From positions 2,351,001 to 2,415,000 of the forward strand of contig NZ_VFPT01000001.1 in the NCBI RefSeq assembly GCF_006716865.1: a stretch of 64,000 bases of DNA, read 5' to 3'. The notes under the pieces were generated by a model. That model was not told the origin of the DNA and made no database searches. It saw only the letters and a program-made list of their open reading frames with translations. This document shows, piece by piece, positions 38,663-48,694 of this stretch. How positions within the stretch are numbered: position 1 is the stretch's first letter; each line of letters starts with the position of its first letter. This DNA is from Roseinatronobacter monicus. GTDB lineage: Bacteria > Pseudomonadota > Alphaproteobacteria > Rhodobacterales > Rhodobacteraceae. The translations under genes were made by a program, and so were the position numbers.

Positions 38663-39415
38663 ATGAGCCGCGCGTCCACAAAGAAGAAATCGAGCAAAAG
38701 CGCCAAAGCTTCCCGGCGCAAGAATGTGCTGGAGCGTGTTGCCGACGGCTTTCGCTGGTTGCGGCGCAAGTTCTGGCGTGTGCTGGCGGTTATCTTTCTG
38801 GTGCTGCTGGCATGGGTTTTGCTGTATCGCTTTGTCGCTCCGCCGGGTGGCATTTATATGCTACAGGAATACCGGCGCATCGGCGAAATTCAGCGCCAAT
38901 GGGTACCGATGGACCAGATCGCCCCGGTTATGGCCCGGTCGGTCATTGCTGCGGAAGACGCAAATTTCTGCCTGCACTGGGGGTTTGACATGACCGAAAT
39001 CCGCAAGGTCATCGAGACAGGCAGCGCGCGCGGTGCCTCGACCCTCAGCCAGCAGACAGTGAAAAACGTATATCTGTGGCATGGCCGCGACTGGACTCGC
39101 AAAGTGCTGGAATCCGGTTTCACCCTGATGATAGAGGCATTTTGGCCCAAGCGGCGCATATTAGAAGTCTATCTCAATATTGCCGAATTTGACGATGGTG
39201 TCTTTGGTGTCGAGGCCGCAGCGCAGCGCTATTTCCGCGTGTCGGCGGCCGATCTAACCGCTTTGCAGGCCGCCCGGCTGGCGGCGGTATTGCCCGCCCC
39301 CAAAAGCCGCGATGCAGCCAACCCGACGCAGTTTTTGCGCAACCGGACATCCTCGATCATGGATGGTGCGGCGACCATTGCCCGCGACGGACGGGCCGAT
39401 TGTATCGGCGGTTGA
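38663..39415 (+). CDS. mtgA: Monofunctional peptidoglycan glycosyltransferase
   Basis: The 250-residue protein polymerises lipid II into glycan strands. It has a Lys/Arg-rich cytoplasmic start, one membrane helix (about 39-58) and a GT51 domain. The catalytic glutamate lies in AAEDANFCLHWGFD, and GASTLSQQTVKNVYLW and RILEVYLNIAEF follow. No transpeptidase domain is present, hence monofunctional. Confidence 0.95.
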   Translation: MSRASTKKKSSKSAKASRRKNVLERVADGFRWLRRKFWRVLAVIFLVLLAWVLLYRFVAPPGGIYMLQEYRRIGEIQRQWVPMDQIAPVMARSVIAAEDANFCLHWGFDMTEIRKVIETGSARGASTLSQQTVKNVYLWHGRDWTRKVLESGFTLMIEAFWPKRRILEVYLNIAEFDDGVFGVEAAAQRYFRVSAADLTALQAARLAAVLPAPKSRDAANPTQFLRNRTSSIMDGAATIARDGRADCIGG

Positions 39416-39476
39416 ACTTTTGTCCGCTGCACGGCAAGAGGGGGCACCTGTTGTAAATGAAAGTTCTGTCGCAGTC

Positions 39477-40142
39477 ATGGCCCGTCTTTATCATGTCCCC
39501 CTCTCGCCCTTCTGCCGCAAGGTTCGCCTGACGCTTGCCGAAAAACGCATCGAGGTAGAACTTCTGGAAGAAAAATACTGGGAACCCAGTCAGGATTTCA
39601 TGCGCCGCAACCCGGCCGGTAAAGTGCCGGTACTGCGCCATGACGGCAAGATGCTGAGCGAGAGTCAGGCCATTTGCGAGTATCTGGACGAAACCATCCC
39701 CACCCCGCCACTGGTGCCGAAATCCCCTGACGCCCGCTATGAAATGCGCCGCATCTGCACATGGTTTGATGATAAATTCCATGTCGAGGTGACCTCAAAC
39801 CTGCTTTACGAGCGTGTGAACAAAAAGATCATGAATGCCGGCTACCCTGATTCGGGACGTATCAAGATGGGGTCCGCGCGCATCAAGTTTCATCTGGATT
39901 ACATGGATTGGTTGCTGGGGCAGCGCCGGTGGCTGGCGGGCAACGACATGACCCTTGCAGATTTTACAGCTGCCGCGCATCTGTCCTGTCTGGATTATAT
40001 CAATGATGTCGACTGGACGCGCTCTGCGCTGGTGCATGAATGGTATTCCAAGATCAAATCGCGCCCTGCATTCCGCACCCTGCTGGCCGACCAGTTGCCG
40101 GGCCTGCCGCCGCCCGCCCATTACACTGATCTGGATTTCTAG
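39477..40142 (+). CDS. Glutathione S-transferase family protein
   Basis: The 221-residue product has an N-terminal thioredoxin-fold domain (MARLYHVPLSPFCRKVRLTLAEK, Cys13 as a possible active-site residue; KVPVLRHDG; SESQAICEYLD) and an all-helical C-terminal domain (WLAGNDMTLADFTAAAHLSCLDYI). Substrate is unknown. The ATG at 39477 is chosen as conserved sequence begins there; the longer frame overlaps mtgA. It is followed 24 bases later by queG, so the two may be cotranscribed. Confidence 0.9.
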   Translation: MARLYHVPLSPFCRKVRLTLAEKRIEVELLEEKYWEPSQDFMRRNPAGKVPVLRHDGKMLSESQAICEYLDETIPTPPLVPKSPDARYEMRRICTWFDDKFHVEVTSNLLYERVNKKIMNAGYPDSGRIKMGSARIKFHLDYMDWLLGQRRWLAGNDMTLADFTAAAHLSCLDYINDVDWTRSALVHEWYSKIKSRPAFRTLLADQLPGLPPPAHYTDLDF

Positions 40143-40166
40143 CGCGCTTTGGCCCATGTGAAGGGC

Positions 40167-41243
40167 ATGACCGCTGATCTGAAATCAGAACTTATTCGCC
40201 AAGCGCGCGAGATGGGGTTTGACGCCTGTGCCATCACGCGCCCCGATGCCATTGCGCAGGCGCCCGAACGGCTGCGCGCCTTTGTCGATCAGGGGCGGCA
40301 TGGTCAGATGGGCTGGATGGCCGAGCGGATGCATTGGCGCGCCAACCCCGCCGCGCTTTGGCCTCAGGCACGCAGCATCATCATGTTGGCCGAAAGCTAC
40401 ACCCCCGATTACAACCCGCTTGATCTGCTCGCACAGCGCGAGAATGGCGTGATTTCGGCCTATGCGCTGGGGCGCGATTATCACGATGTGGTCAAGAAGC
40501 GCCTCAAACGGCTGGGGCGCTGGCTGATCGACCATGCGGGCGGCGAGATCAAGGTCTTTGTCGATACCGCTCCGGTGATGGAAAAGCCGCTGGCGGCGGC
40601 GGCGGGGCTTGGCTGGCAAGGAAAGCACACCAATCTTCTGTCGCGCGATTTGGGGAACTGGATGTTTCTTGGCTCCATCTTCACCACGCTGGACCTGCCC
40701 CCCGATGCCCCCGCGCAAGAAAACTGCGGCTCCTGTACTGCGTGCCTCGACATCTGCCCAACTGATGCCTTTCCAGCGCCGTTCCAGCTGGATGCGCGGC
40801 GCTGCATCTCATATCTGACAATCGAGCATCACGGGCCAGTGCCGCTGGAGTTGCGCGCGAAGATGGGCAACCGCATTTATGGCTGCGATGATTGTCTTGC
40901 CGTGTGCCCCTGGAACAAATTTGCACGCGACGCCTCCGAGGTGAAATATGCCGCGCGCGACGGCATGGTGGCACCCGATCTGGCCGAGCTGGCCACATTG
41001 GATGATGCGGGTTTTCGAGCCCGCTTCTCAGGCTCTCCGGTCAAACGCATCGGGCGCAACCGCTTCGTGCGCAATGTGCTGTACGCGATTGGAAATTCAG
41101 GGGCCACACGGCTGCTGCCCGTAGCACGCGGGCTGACCGATGACCCTGACCCGACCGTGGCCGAGGCCGCATCCTGGGCCGTCCAAAGGCTTGATGCCAC
41201 GCCCGAGGCCGGGCCGGGCGCGCCTGCGCGCCCACGATCCTGA
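40167..41243 (+). CDS. queG: Epoxyqueuosine reductase
   Basis: The 358-residue enzyme carries out the last step of queuosine synthesis in tRNA. Two [4Fe-4S] clusters are indicated by [16 protein letters not shown] with CISYLTIE, and by [14 protein letters not shown]. The N-terminal cobalamin-binding DUF1730 region and the segment [22 protein letters not shown] are characteristic. GAAGGG lies before the ATG at 40167, six codons inside the longest frame. Confidence 0.95.
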   Translation: MTADLKSELIRQAREMGFDACAITRPDAIAQAPERLRAFVDQGRHGQMGWMAERMHWRANPAALWPQARSIIMLAESYTPDYNPLDLLAQRENGVISAYALGRDYHDVVKKRLKRLGRWLIDHAGGEIKVFVDTAPVMEKPLAAAAGLGWQGKHTNLLSRDLGNWMFLGSIFTTLDLPPDAPAQENCGSCTACLDICPTDAFPAPFQLDARRCISYLTIEHHGPVPLELRAKMGNRIYGCDDCLAVCPWNKFARDASEVKYAARDGMVAPDLAELATLDDAGFRARFSGSPVKRIGRNRFVRNVLYAIGNSGATRLLPVARGLTDDPDPTVAEAASWAVQRLDATPEAGPGAPARPRS

Positions 41244-41269
41244 CCCCCTCGATGGGGGGAAGGATCGTG
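41233..41269. terminator. Long perfect hairpin between convergent queG and zapE
   Basis: CACGATCCT (41233-41241) pairs with AGGATCGTG (41261-41269). Inside, CCCCC (41244-41248) pairs with GGGGG. The structure includes the queG stop codon and lies 15 bases from the zapE stop. There is no T run; it may end transcription on both strands. Confidence 0.55.
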
Positions 41270-41283
41270 CCCCCTCCACCGCC

Positions 41284-42369
41284 CTAGCCTTGCCCCCATT
41301 CCGCGCCCTGCATCTCGCGCAACCGGCTGGCCGTGCGCTCGAACTCGAATGTCCCTGCGCCTTCGGTATAAAGCTGCTCCGGCACCGCCGCCGCAGAAGC
41401 GATCAGCCGCACCTTGGCTTCATACAGCGCATCAATCAGGGTCACGAAGCGCTTGGCCTCATTGTAATTCGTGGCCGAAAGATACGGAATATCCTCCAGC
41501 ATCAGCACCCGCAAAGCTTGTGCGATTGCCAGAAAATCCGCAGGGCCAAGCGGTTTGCCGCATAAGTCCCAAAACCCCGCACGGCCTACGCCATTATGTG
41601 CCTTGGGAACCACCACCTCGCGCCCTTTCAACTGCAAGCGCAGGGGCGCTCCCGGATCATGGCCTGTCAACTCGTCCCAGATCCGCGCCATTTCGGCCCG
41701 CGATGCAGCGTCTGCAGGGCTGAAATAGACGTCTGCACCTGCCAGACGGTGCTGGCGGTAATCGGTTTCCGACACCAGTTCATGCACCACCATGCGCGTC
41801 TTGATCAATTCGATGAAAGGCAAAAACAGCGCGCGGTTCAGCCCGTCCTTGTACAGATCATCCGGCACCCGGTTCGAGGTGGTCACAATCGCCACGCCTG
41901 CGGCCATCAACCGCTCGAACAACCGCCCCACGATCATTGCGTCCGTGATATCCGTGATCTGCATCTCGTCAAAGGCCAGCAGCCGCACCTGTGCGGCCAC
42001 GCCATCTGCCACAGGTGCCAAAGCGTCACTCACGCCGCGCTTGCGCTCTATATGCAGCCCTGCGTGAATTTCCTGCATGAAGGCATGAAAATGCACGCGC
42101 CGCTTAGGTATGTCGCCCGCATGTGCGTAAAACAGGTCCATCAGCATAGATTTTCCACGCCCGACCCCGCCCCATAAATACAGCCCCGGCGCAGGTGCGG
42201 GAGTGCCGCGCCCCAAAAGCGCGCGCAACCCGCCGGTTTTGGGCGTAGGCCGGGCCAGATGAGCCATGATCGGTGCAAAAAGCGGCAAGGCCGCGCGCTG
42301 GGCCGCATCTGGCCTGATCTCGCCTGTTTCGACCAACTGGTCATAAATTTGTGTCAGCATATCTGTCAT
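41284..42369 (-). CDS. zapE: Cell division protein ZapE (AFG1-like ATPase)
   Basis: The 361-residue P-loop ATPase is of the AFG1/ZapE family, which in E. coli affects Z-ring stability. Walker A GGVGRGKS is at 67-74 (Lys73). Walker B LLAFDEMQITD and the segment VATTSN-like IVTTSNRVPDDLYKDGL are family marks. The start at 42369 gives a normal length; the longer frame to 42729 overlaps the divergent sseA gene. Confidence 0.92.
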   Translation of the reverse strand: MTDMLTQIYDQLVETGEIRPDAAQRAALPLFAPIMAHLARPTPKTGGLRALLGRGTPAPAPGLYLWGGVGRGKSMLMDLFYAHAGDIPKRRVHFHAFMQEIHAGLHIERKRGVSDALAPVADGVAAQVRLLAFDEMQITDITDAMIVGRLFERLMAAGVAIVTTSNRVPDDLYKDGLNRALFLPFIELIKTRMVVHELVSETDYRQHRLAGADVYFSPADAASRAEMARIWDELTGHDPGAPLRLQLKGREVVVPKAHNGVGRAGFWDLCGKPLGPADFLAIAQALRVLMLEDIPYLSATNYNEAKRFVTLIDALYEAKVRLIASAAAVPEQLYTEGAGTFEFERTASRLREMQGAEWGQG

Positions 42370-42493
42370 GGCGCAGATCGATACGCCAAAGCTGCGACAG
42401 GGGAAAGCCTTAGCTGTGATCTTGCCAGCTTCACCTTGCGCCGTTAGGGGTATAGGAAAGTTGCAGGACGTACGTGTCATATGGGAGCCTGAG

Positions 42494-43339
42494 ATGGATG
42501 ATCCGAAAACACTGGTTTCAACCGAATGGTTGGCCGCGCATCTGAATGACCCGGATCTGCGCATACTCGATGCCAGTTGGTATCTGCCGCAGATGGGCCG
42601 GGATGCCCGCGCGGAATACGAGACTGGGCATATTCCGGGCGCGCGGTTCTTTGACATAGATGACATCAGTGACCACCGTTCCAGCCTGCCGCATATGGCC
42701 CCGCCGGTCGAGAAGTTCATGTCGCGCATGCGCGCGATGGGCGTGGGCGATGGCCACCAGATCGTGGTCTATGATGGGATGGGCCTGTTTTCCGCCGCGC
42801 GCGTCTGGTGGCTGTTTCGCCTGATGGGCAAGACCGATGTGGCAGTGCTGGATGGCGGCCTGCCCAAATGGCAGTCCGAGGGGCGCCCGACCGAAGACAT
42901 GGCCCCCATGCTGCGCGACCGCCACATCACGGTGCAGCGACAGGCGCATATGGTGAAGGATGTCAGTCAGGTTGCCGCAGCGGTAAAACTGCGCGACTGG
43001 CAGATCCTGGACGCCCGCGCCCCAGAGCGTTTTCGTGGCGATGCGCCAGAGCCGCGCGAGGGCCTGCGCGCAGGCCATATGCCCGGTGCGCTGAACCTGC
43101 CGTTCACAGCCCTGCTGAACCCCGATAGCACCATGAAACGCGGCGATGCGTTGCGCGCGGCATTCGAAAGTGCGGGCGTTGATCTGGAGCGTCAGGTCAT
43201 TACCACCTGCGGTTCCGGCGTGACAGCCGCCGTCCTGAGTCTTGGGCTGGAAATGCTCGGGCACCGCGCACATGCGCTTTATGACGGGTCATGGTCGGAA
43301 TGGGGCCAGTTCCCTGATCTGAAGGTCGAAACCGGATGA
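42494..43339 (+). CDS. sseA: 3-mercaptopyruvate sulfurtransferase
   Basis: The 281-residue protein has two rhodanese domains. The active-site loop CGSGVTA begins at Cys239, which matches mercaptopyruvate sulfurtransferase (SseA) rather than thiosulfate sulfurtransferase. The N-terminal domain has GHIPGARFFDID and VVYDGMGLFSAARVWW. Start at 42494 follows GGGAGCCTGAG. The stop overlaps the next gene by four bases, so both are cotranscribed. Confidence 0.93.
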   Translation: MDDPKTLVSTEWLAAHLNDPDLRILDASWYLPQMGRDARAEYETGHIPGARFFDIDDISDHRSSLPHMAPPVEKFMSRMRAMGVGDGHQIVVYDGMGLFSAARVWWLFRLMGKTDVAVLDGGLPKWQSEGRPTEDMAPMLRDRHITVQRQAHMVKDVSQVAAAVKLRDWQILDARAPERFRGDAPEPREGLRAGHMPGALNLPFTALLNPDSTMKRGDALRAAFESAGVDLERQVITTCGSGVTAAVLSLGLEMLGHRAHALYDGSWSEWGQFPDLKVETG

Positions 43340-43896
43340 CGACACGACACGCAGGCGAAACAGTTTCCTACACTGTCACCTTTCTGGAAATGACCGAGCG
43401 GCCCCGCTATGACTGGCCGCACACCCCCAACGGCATGACGGGCGCCTTGTTAAAGGCCGAGAAGCCGCCAGTCTGGTATTTTCGTGCACTTTATGATGCT
43501 GTCGGGCGCGACTATGCGTGGACCGATCTGCATACCAGCGAGGATGACGAGATCGCCATCTGGCTGGCCGACCCTGATGTCGCGCTTTATTCGCTGATAG
43601 ATCACGGTTGGCCGCAGGGGTTTTTCCTGCTCGACTGGCGGCAGGCGGGCACGTGCGAATTGTCCTATTTCGGGCTGGTGCCGACATCTGTTGGGCGGGG
43701 CTTGGGCGGTTGGATGCTGCGCACTGCGATTCTGACAGCTTGGGCGCGCGACGGGGTCAATCTGCTAACCGTCAATACCTGCACATTGGACCACCCCCGC
43801 GCATTGATCCAATACCAGAAACACGGGTTCACACCTGTCAGGCAGGAAGAGCGGGAACGCCGCCTGACCCGCGAATGGACACCCAAACCAAGCTGA
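43336..43896 (+). CDS. GNAT family N-acetyltransferase
   Basis: The 186-residue product has a GNAT fold in its second half: CELSYFGLVPTSVGRGLGGWMLRTAI (about 115-140) includes the acetyl-CoA-binding Q/RxxGxG/A-type loop (GRGLGG), and HPRALIQYQKHGF is the usual C-terminal motif. The acceptor is unknown. It overlaps sseA by ATGA and lies 11 bases before the aminotransferase gene. Confidence 0.87.
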   Translation: MTTRHAGETVSYTVTFLEMTERPRYDWPHTPNGMTGALLKAEKPPVWYFRALYDAVGRDYAWTDLHTSEDDEIAIWLADPDVALYSLIDHGWPQGFFLLDWRQAGTCELSYFGLVPTSVGRGLGGWMLRTAILTAWARDGVNLLTVNTCTLDHPRALIQYQKHGFTPVRQEERERRLTREWTPKPS

Positions 43897-43907
43897 AAGC
43901 AGGCGCA

Positions 43908-45089
43908 ATGTTTGAGACACTCCCCCAGCCCAAACTGGATGGAATCATCGCCATGATGCAGGCCTTTGCCGAAGACCCGCGCATGGGCAAGATTGACCTT
44001 GGCGTGGGCGTTTACCGCGACGAGGCAGGCCGCACGCCGGTGCTGCAAGCGGTCAAGGCAGCCGAGCGTCGATGCGTCGAGACGCAGGAGAGCAAAAGCT
44101 ATCTGTCACTGGCAGGCGATCAGGCGTTTCTGGACACGATGGAAACCCTGCTTCTGGGCGGGGCGGTCCCCTCTGCGCGCGTCGCCGCTGTGGGCACGCC
44201 CGGCGGGACATCGGCCGTGCGCCAGATTTGCGAGTTGATCCGCAGCGCGCGACCCGAGGCGGTTGTCTGGGTCAGCGCCCAGACATGGCCCAACCATGCG
44301 CCCCTGATTGCGGCGTCGGGGCTGGAGATGCGCCCCTACCGCTATCTGGACAGTGACAAGGGCGGGCTGGATCATATGGGCCTGTTTGCCGATCTTGAAC
44401 AGGTCGCAGCGGGCGATGTCGTGTTGCTGCATGGCTGCTGCCATAACCCCACGGGCGTCGATCTGAGTGCGCAGGATTGGGCGGAAATTGCGGCCCTGCT
44501 GGAGCGGCGCGGGGCGGTACCCTTCATCGACATGGCCTATCAGGGGTTCGGCGAGGGGCTGGACGCAGATGCAGGCGGATTGCGCCATCTGGCCGCGCGC
44601 CTGCCCGAAGTGCTGGTCGCCGCCAGTTGTTCCAAGAATTTCGGGCTTTACCGCGAACGGGTCGGCCTTGCGATGGCGATCGTGCCCGAAGCCGTACGGG
44701 CCAATCTGGCCGGTGCGCTGGCCGGATTGAACCGCAAGGTTTTTGCCTTTCCACCCGATCACGGCGGGCGGGTTGTGAGCACAATTCTGGGCGACACGGC
44801 CCTGCGCACCCTTTGGCAAAACGAGCTGGAGGAGATGCGCCTGCGCGTTGCGCAAAACCGACAGGCGCTGGCGCAAGCCTTGCAGGCGGAAACAAACTCG
44901 GACCGGTTTGCAAGTGTTGCAACACAACGCGGGATGTTCTCGCTGCTGCCACTCTCGAGCGATCAGGTGGCGCAGCTGCGCGCGGAACACGGGATCTATA
45001 TGCTGGGGGACGGGCGGGCGAATCTGGCCGGACTGAATGACTTCAGCATTCCGGTATGCGCACAGGCGATTGCCAAAGTGCTGCGTTGA
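43908..45089 (+). CDS. Aromatic/aspartate aminotransferase (class I)
   Basis: The 393-residue PLP enzyme transfers amino groups between aromatic or dicarboxylic amino acids and 2-oxoglutarate. The PLP lysine is Lys243 in ASCSKNFGLYRERVG. The segments LGVGVYRDEAG, HGCCHNPTGVDL and FIDMAYQGFGEG are typical of the AspC/TyrB subgroup. The start at 43908 matches the conserved MFETLPQPKLDGI; the longer frame overlaps the acetyltransferase gene. Substrate preference between aspartate and tyrosine is not settled by sequence. Confidence 0.93.
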   Translation: MFETLPQPKLDGIIAMMQAFAEDPRMGKIDLGVGVYRDEAGRTPVLQAVKAAERRCVETQESKSYLSLAGDQAFLDTMETLLLGGAVPSARVAAVGTPGGTSAVRQICELIRSARPEAVVWVSAQTWPNHAPLIAASGLEMRPYRYLDSDKGGLDHMGLFADLEQVAAGDVVLLHGCCHNPTGVDLSAQDWAEIAALLERRGAVPFIDMAYQGFGEGLDADAGGLRHLAARLPEVLVAASCSKNFGLYRERVGLAMAIVPEAVRANLAGALAGLNRKVFAFPPDHGGRVVSTILGDTALRTLWQNELEEMRLRVAQNRQALAQALQAETNSDRFASVATQRGMFSLLPLSSDQVAQLRAEHGIYMLGDGRANLAGLNDFSIPVCAQAIAKVLR

Positions 45090-45098
45090 GGGGATGAC

Positions 45099-45115
45099 GC
45101 GGGGCTCTGCCCCGC
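45099..45115. repeat. GC-rich hairpin of a type recurrent in Rhodobacterales
   Basis: GCGGGGC (45099-45105), TCT, GCCCCGC (45109-45115), followed by ACCCCGGAGTATTT. From memory, very similar sequence is found after many genes in Rhodobacterales genomes. It may act as a terminator between the convergent aminotransferase and xseA genes. Confidence 0.5.
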
Positions 45116-45144
45116 ACCCCGGAGTATTTGGCGCAAGAAAATGA

Positions 45145-46560
45145 TCAGAACAAGCTGCCTTGCTGGGGCGGTGGTGGCGTGGATTTCGGCTTCTGCGGCT
45201 TGCTGGTCTTTTGGGGGATGGCAGCAAGGCTTGCATCGGCGAACTCTATTTCAAGCATCTGCGCCTTGGCAGCGTCGGCGGCCTTGGTCAGCACAGTGCC
45301 TTGCGCGTCGCGCACCACAGCATAGCCGCGCTGCAATGTGGCCGGATAGCCCAGCGACTGGCGCAGGCGTTCGAGTGCGGCAAGGCGGGTGGACTGTTGG
45401 TCAAGCTGCGCCGTGATCGCGCGCGCTGCGCGGGTGCTGCGGGTTTCAAGTTGTTCGCGGGATTTGTCGATCTGGAACCGGATTGTAGTGGCCCGCAAAC
45501 CGGCGGCAGTGCTGCGCAACTCTTGTGATTTGGTTGCCATCAGCGCCCGCAGCGAGCCGGGAAAGCGCTCGGCCCATTGATCGAAGCGCTGGGTTGCAGG
45601 CGCCAGAAGGGTGTCTGCGCGGGGCAGCGCGCGCGCCATATCTGACAATCGCTGCCGACGCTGGCTGACGGACTGGGCTGCCGCCCGGATCAGCCGCGCA
45701 TCAAGGCCCGCGACATGGGCCAGAAGATCAGCATGGACCGGAACCGCGATTTCCGCCGCAGCACTCGGGGTGGGGGCGCGTTGATCTGCGGCATGGTCAA
45801 TCAGCGTTGTATCGGTTTCATGGCCCACCGCAGAAATTAGCGGTATGTCGCTTGCGGCAACGGCGCGCACGACGATTTCCTCATTAAACCCCCAGAGATC
45901 CTCGATCGAGCCACCGCCGCGCGCGACGATCACCACATCGGGGCGCAGGATGTCCCCGCCTTGCGGCAATGCATTGAAACCTGCAATTGCGCGCGCAACC
46001 TCTGGGGCGCAACCTTGCCCCTGCACCGCAACAGGCCAGAGCAGCACATACACGCCAAACCGGTCCTGCAACCGGTGCAGAATGTCCCGAATCACCGCCC
46101 CCTGCGGCGAGGTGACAACACCGATCACGCGCGGCAGATAGGGCAGGCGTTTTTTCCGCTCGGGCGCGAACAGCCCCTCGGCGGCCAATGCGGCCTTGCG
46201 TTTTTCCAGCATAGCCATCAGCGCGCCTGCGCCCGCAGGCTCGACGCTTTCGACCTGAAGCTGGTATTTTGATTGCGGGGCAAAGGTGGTCAGCCGACCG
46301 GTTGCGATAACCTCCATCCCCTCTTCCGGTTTGACGGTCATGCGCGCGACCTGCCCCTTCCAGCTGACACTGGCGATCACCGCGCGGTCATCCTTGAGGT
46401 CGAAATACATATGCCCTGTGCGCGCCACGACCACGCGCCCGACTTCGCCGCGCACGCGTACGCGCCCGAATTCCCCCTCCAGCACGCGCTTGACCGCCCC
46501 GGATATTTCCGAGACTGAAAATTCAGGGGTGTTGCTGACGGGTTCGTCGATCAGATCCAT
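45145..46560 (-). CDS. xseA: Exodeoxyribonuclease VII large subunit
   Basis: The 471-residue subunit has an N-terminal OB fold ([28 protein letters not shown]) and the nuclease region with [17 protein letters not shown] [34 protein letters not shown] and SAVGHETD. It degrades single-stranded DNA with XseB, which is not in the window. The start at 46560 is taken over 46581 because AAAGG lies before it. It diverges from purD. Confidence 0.94.
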   Translation of the reverse strand: MDLIDEPVSNTPEFSVSEISGAVKRVLEGEFGRVRVRGEVGRVVVARTGHMYFDLKDDRAVIASVSWKGQVARMTVKPEEGMEVIATGRLTTFAPQSKYQLQVESVEPAGAGALMAMLEKRKAALAAEGLFAPERKKRLPYLPRVIGVVTSPQGAVIRDILHRLQDRFGVYVLLWPVAVQGQGCAPEVARAIAGFNALPQGGDILRPDVVIVARGGGSIEDLWGFNEEIVVRAVAASDIPLISAVGHETDTTLIDHAADQRAPTPSAAAEIAVPVHADLLAHVAGLDARLIRAAAQSVSQRRQRLSDMARALPRADTLLAPATQRFDQWAERFPGSLRALMATKSQELRSTAAGLRATTIRFQIDKSREQLETRSTRAARAITAQLDQQSTRLAALERLRQSLGYPATLQRGYAVVRDAQGTVLTKAADAAKAQMLEIEFADASLAAIPQKTSKPQKPKSTPPPPQQGSLF

Positions 46561-46635
46561 TCTGTGGCCTTTGCTTGTCACGGGCGCAAAGCCACCCTAG
46601 AACGCGAGCGCGAAGGTGCCAAGAGAGGGCGGGTC

Positions 46636-47898
46636 ATGAATATTCTGGTTCTGGGCAGTGGCGGGCGTGAACATGCGCTGGCATGGGCCATTTTGCAAAA
46701 CCCCAAATGTGACCGGCTGATCTGTGCGCCGGGCAATGCGGGCATGGCGATGATCGCGGAATGCGCTGATCTGGATATCTGCGATGGCAGCGCCGTGATC
46801 ACGTTCTGCGAAGAGAACGCGATTGATTTTGTTGTCATCGGGCCGGAAGCGCCCTTGGCGGCAGGGGTGGCCGACCGGTTGCGCGCCGTGGGTCTTAGTC
46901 GCTTTGGCCCCTCGTCGGCGGCCGCACGACTGGAAGCCTCAAAGGCCTTTACCAAAGAGATTTGCGCCGCAGTTGGGGCCCCGACCGCGCGTTACGCCCA
47001 TTTCACCCAAGCCCCGCCCGCGCGTGACTATATCCGCGCGCAAGGCGCGCCGATTGTTGTCAAGGCCGATGGTCTGGCCGCAGGCAAAGGCGTGATCGTT
47101 GCCATGACTGAGGCCGAAGCACTGGACGCCGTCGACACCATGTTTGACGGCGAGTTCGGGGCCGCTGGGGCAGAAGTGGTGATCGAGGAATTCATGGACG
47201 GCGAGGAGGCCAGTTTCTTTGTGCTGGTGGATGGTGAAACCTGCCTGCCCATCGGCACCGCGCAGGATCACAAGCGTGTGGGCGAGGGCGACACCGGGCC
47301 AAATACAGGCGGGATGGGGGCGTACTCCCCCGCTCCGGTTCTGAGTGATGCGATTGCGCAGGCTGCACTCGAGCAGATCATCCGCCCCACAATGGCCGAG
47401 ATGGCGCGGCGTGGCACGCCGTATCAGGGTGTGCTCTATGCAGGTCTGATGATCAGAGACGGCAAGCCGCGGCTGGTGGAATATAACGCGCGATTTGGCG
47501 ACCCAGAAGCGCAAGTGCTGATGATGCGGTTGGGCGCGCAGGCACTGGACCTGATGCTGGCCTGCGCCGAAGGGCGGTTGGATGAGGTTGCGGTCAACTG
47601 GGCGGATGACCATGCCTTGACGGTGGTTATGGCCGCACAGGGTTATCCGGGTGCCTATGCCAAGGGCAGCGAGATCAGGGGGCTGGAAAATTGCCCGTCA
47701 GACAGCGCGCATATGGTGTTTCACGCAGGCACGCAGGCAGACGGGGCGCGGGTGGTGGCCAATGGCGGGCGAGTGCTGAATGTAACCGCGCGCGGGTCCA
47801 CATTGGCCGAGGCACATGCGCACGCCTATGACATGGTGGATCAGATCGACTGGCCCGAAGGGTTTTGTCGCCGCGATATCGGCTGGCGCGCGCTGTAA
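46636..47898 (+). CDS. purD: Phosphoribosylamine-glycine ligase
   Basis: The 420-residue ATP-grasp enzyme makes glycinamide ribonucleotide in purine synthesis. The N-terminal [19 protein letters not shown], the ATP-grasp core ([57 protein letters not shown]) and [15 protein letters not shown] are all intact. The start at 46636 is preceded by AGAGAGGG. A gene-poor gap follows. Confidence 0.96.
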   Translation: MNILVLGSGGREHALAWAILQNPKCDRLICAPGNAGMAMIAECADLDICDGSAVITFCEENAIDFVVIGPEAPLAAGVADRLRAVGLSRFGPSSAAARLEASKAFTKEICAAVGAPTARYAHFTQAPPARDYIRAQGAPIVVKADGLAAGKGVIVAMTEAEALDAVDTMFDGEFGAAGAEVVIEEFMDGEEASFFVLVDGETCLPIGTAQDHKRVGEGDTGPNTGGMGAYSPAPVLSDAIAQAALEQIIRPTMAEMARRGTPYQGVLYAGLMIRDGKPRLVEYNARFGDPEAQVLMMRLGAQALDLMLACAEGRLDEVAVNWADDHALTVVMAAQGYPGAYAKGSEIRGLENCPSDSAHMVFHAGTQADGARVVANGGRVLNVTARGSTLAEAHAHAYDMVDQIDWPEGFCRRDIGWRAL

Positions 47899-48283
47899 CA
47901 CTCTGAGCGTGACACGCGTGATATGCACTGCGCCGGGCATGTATGCGCCCTGCCGGTTGGCCTGATAGCCCTCAGCGAAAGCGATGGCCTGCGTTTGGGT
48001 GGCGGCTTTGCGGGACTTTGCAGGCATTGCGTTTCCGGGTGCAAAGCCGCGCAGCGTCGGGCCGCGGTGCGGCGATCCGCAATTGAAGTTAAAGCACTTT
48101 ATGCCAGCCACATCCGAGCAAGATCAGAGCGTTGTGCTGGTGGCAGCCAAATCGCCGTGCCCGTGGGCGGCCCGGCGATGCGCGGCGGGCTGACGCCCTT
48201 GATTCCGCGCTTGGGGACAGTCCGCAAAGCGCTCAAATCTACGCGACAGATGGCCGAGGACAAAGCGCAAGCGTGCAGTGGCG
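47899..48283. other. Gene-poor gap between purD and a hypothetical gene
   Basis: About 385 bases lie between convergent genes. Open frames cross it on both strands but none has a credible start, ribosome-binding site or recognisable protein. A dyad GCGCTT/AAGCGC lies at 48207-48232. The gap may hold a decayed gene. Confidence 0.4.
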
Positions 48284-48694
48284 CTAAACCCCGACCTCTG
48301 GCCCCGGACAGATCAGCGGGCGGCTGCTGCGCTGAACCTCGTATAGCTCGGTTTGCTCGCCATCCCCGATGAAGCGGGCGTTCAGCCCCTCATCGCCGCG
48401 CCAGAATATCCAGCAATGTTCCTGCTGGGGCATGTCATCATAGACAAAGCAAATCTGCTCGTCCCGGTCGAACCAATGCCCCTCGCGGCATTCATCGCCC
48501 ATGAAGGCCCATGTGGTGCGCCGACCCGGACGGAATTCTTCTATTCCGTAGGGCACGCCATCCAATCCGAAGGTCAGGGTCCGGCCTGTGACATAGGCCT
48601 CAAACTCAGCTGCGCTCATGGGGGTCTGTGCCACAAGCGGGGTGCCAAGACAGGCCATCAGGGCCAGAATGGCGATATTCCTGATCTGCTTCAT
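48284..48694 (-). CDS. Hypothetical secreted protein downstream of the alkane hydroxylase-like gene
   Basis: The 136-residue product begins with a signal peptide (MKQIRNIAILALMACLGTPLVAQ, cleavage after about residue 22). The mature part has four cysteines and many aromatic residues (CREGHWFDRDEQICFVYDD; EHCWIFWRGDEG), suggesting a small disulfide-bonded periplasmic domain. I do not know a function. Its start overlaps the stop of the upstream membrane-enzyme gene by four bases, so the two are expressed together. Confidence 0.72.
   Translation of the reverse strand: MKQIRNIAILALMACLGTPLVAQTPMSAAEFEAYVTGRTLTFGLDGVPYGIEEFRPGRRTTWAFMGDECREGHWFDRDEQICFVYDDMPQQEHCWIFWRGDEGLNARFIGDGEQTELYEVQRSSRPLICPGPEVGV

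Noticed and set aside
47923..48372. Plus-strand frame of 149 codons after purD
   Set aside because: No ribosome-binding site, low-complexity composition, runs into the opposite-strand hypothetical gene, and resembles no protein I know.
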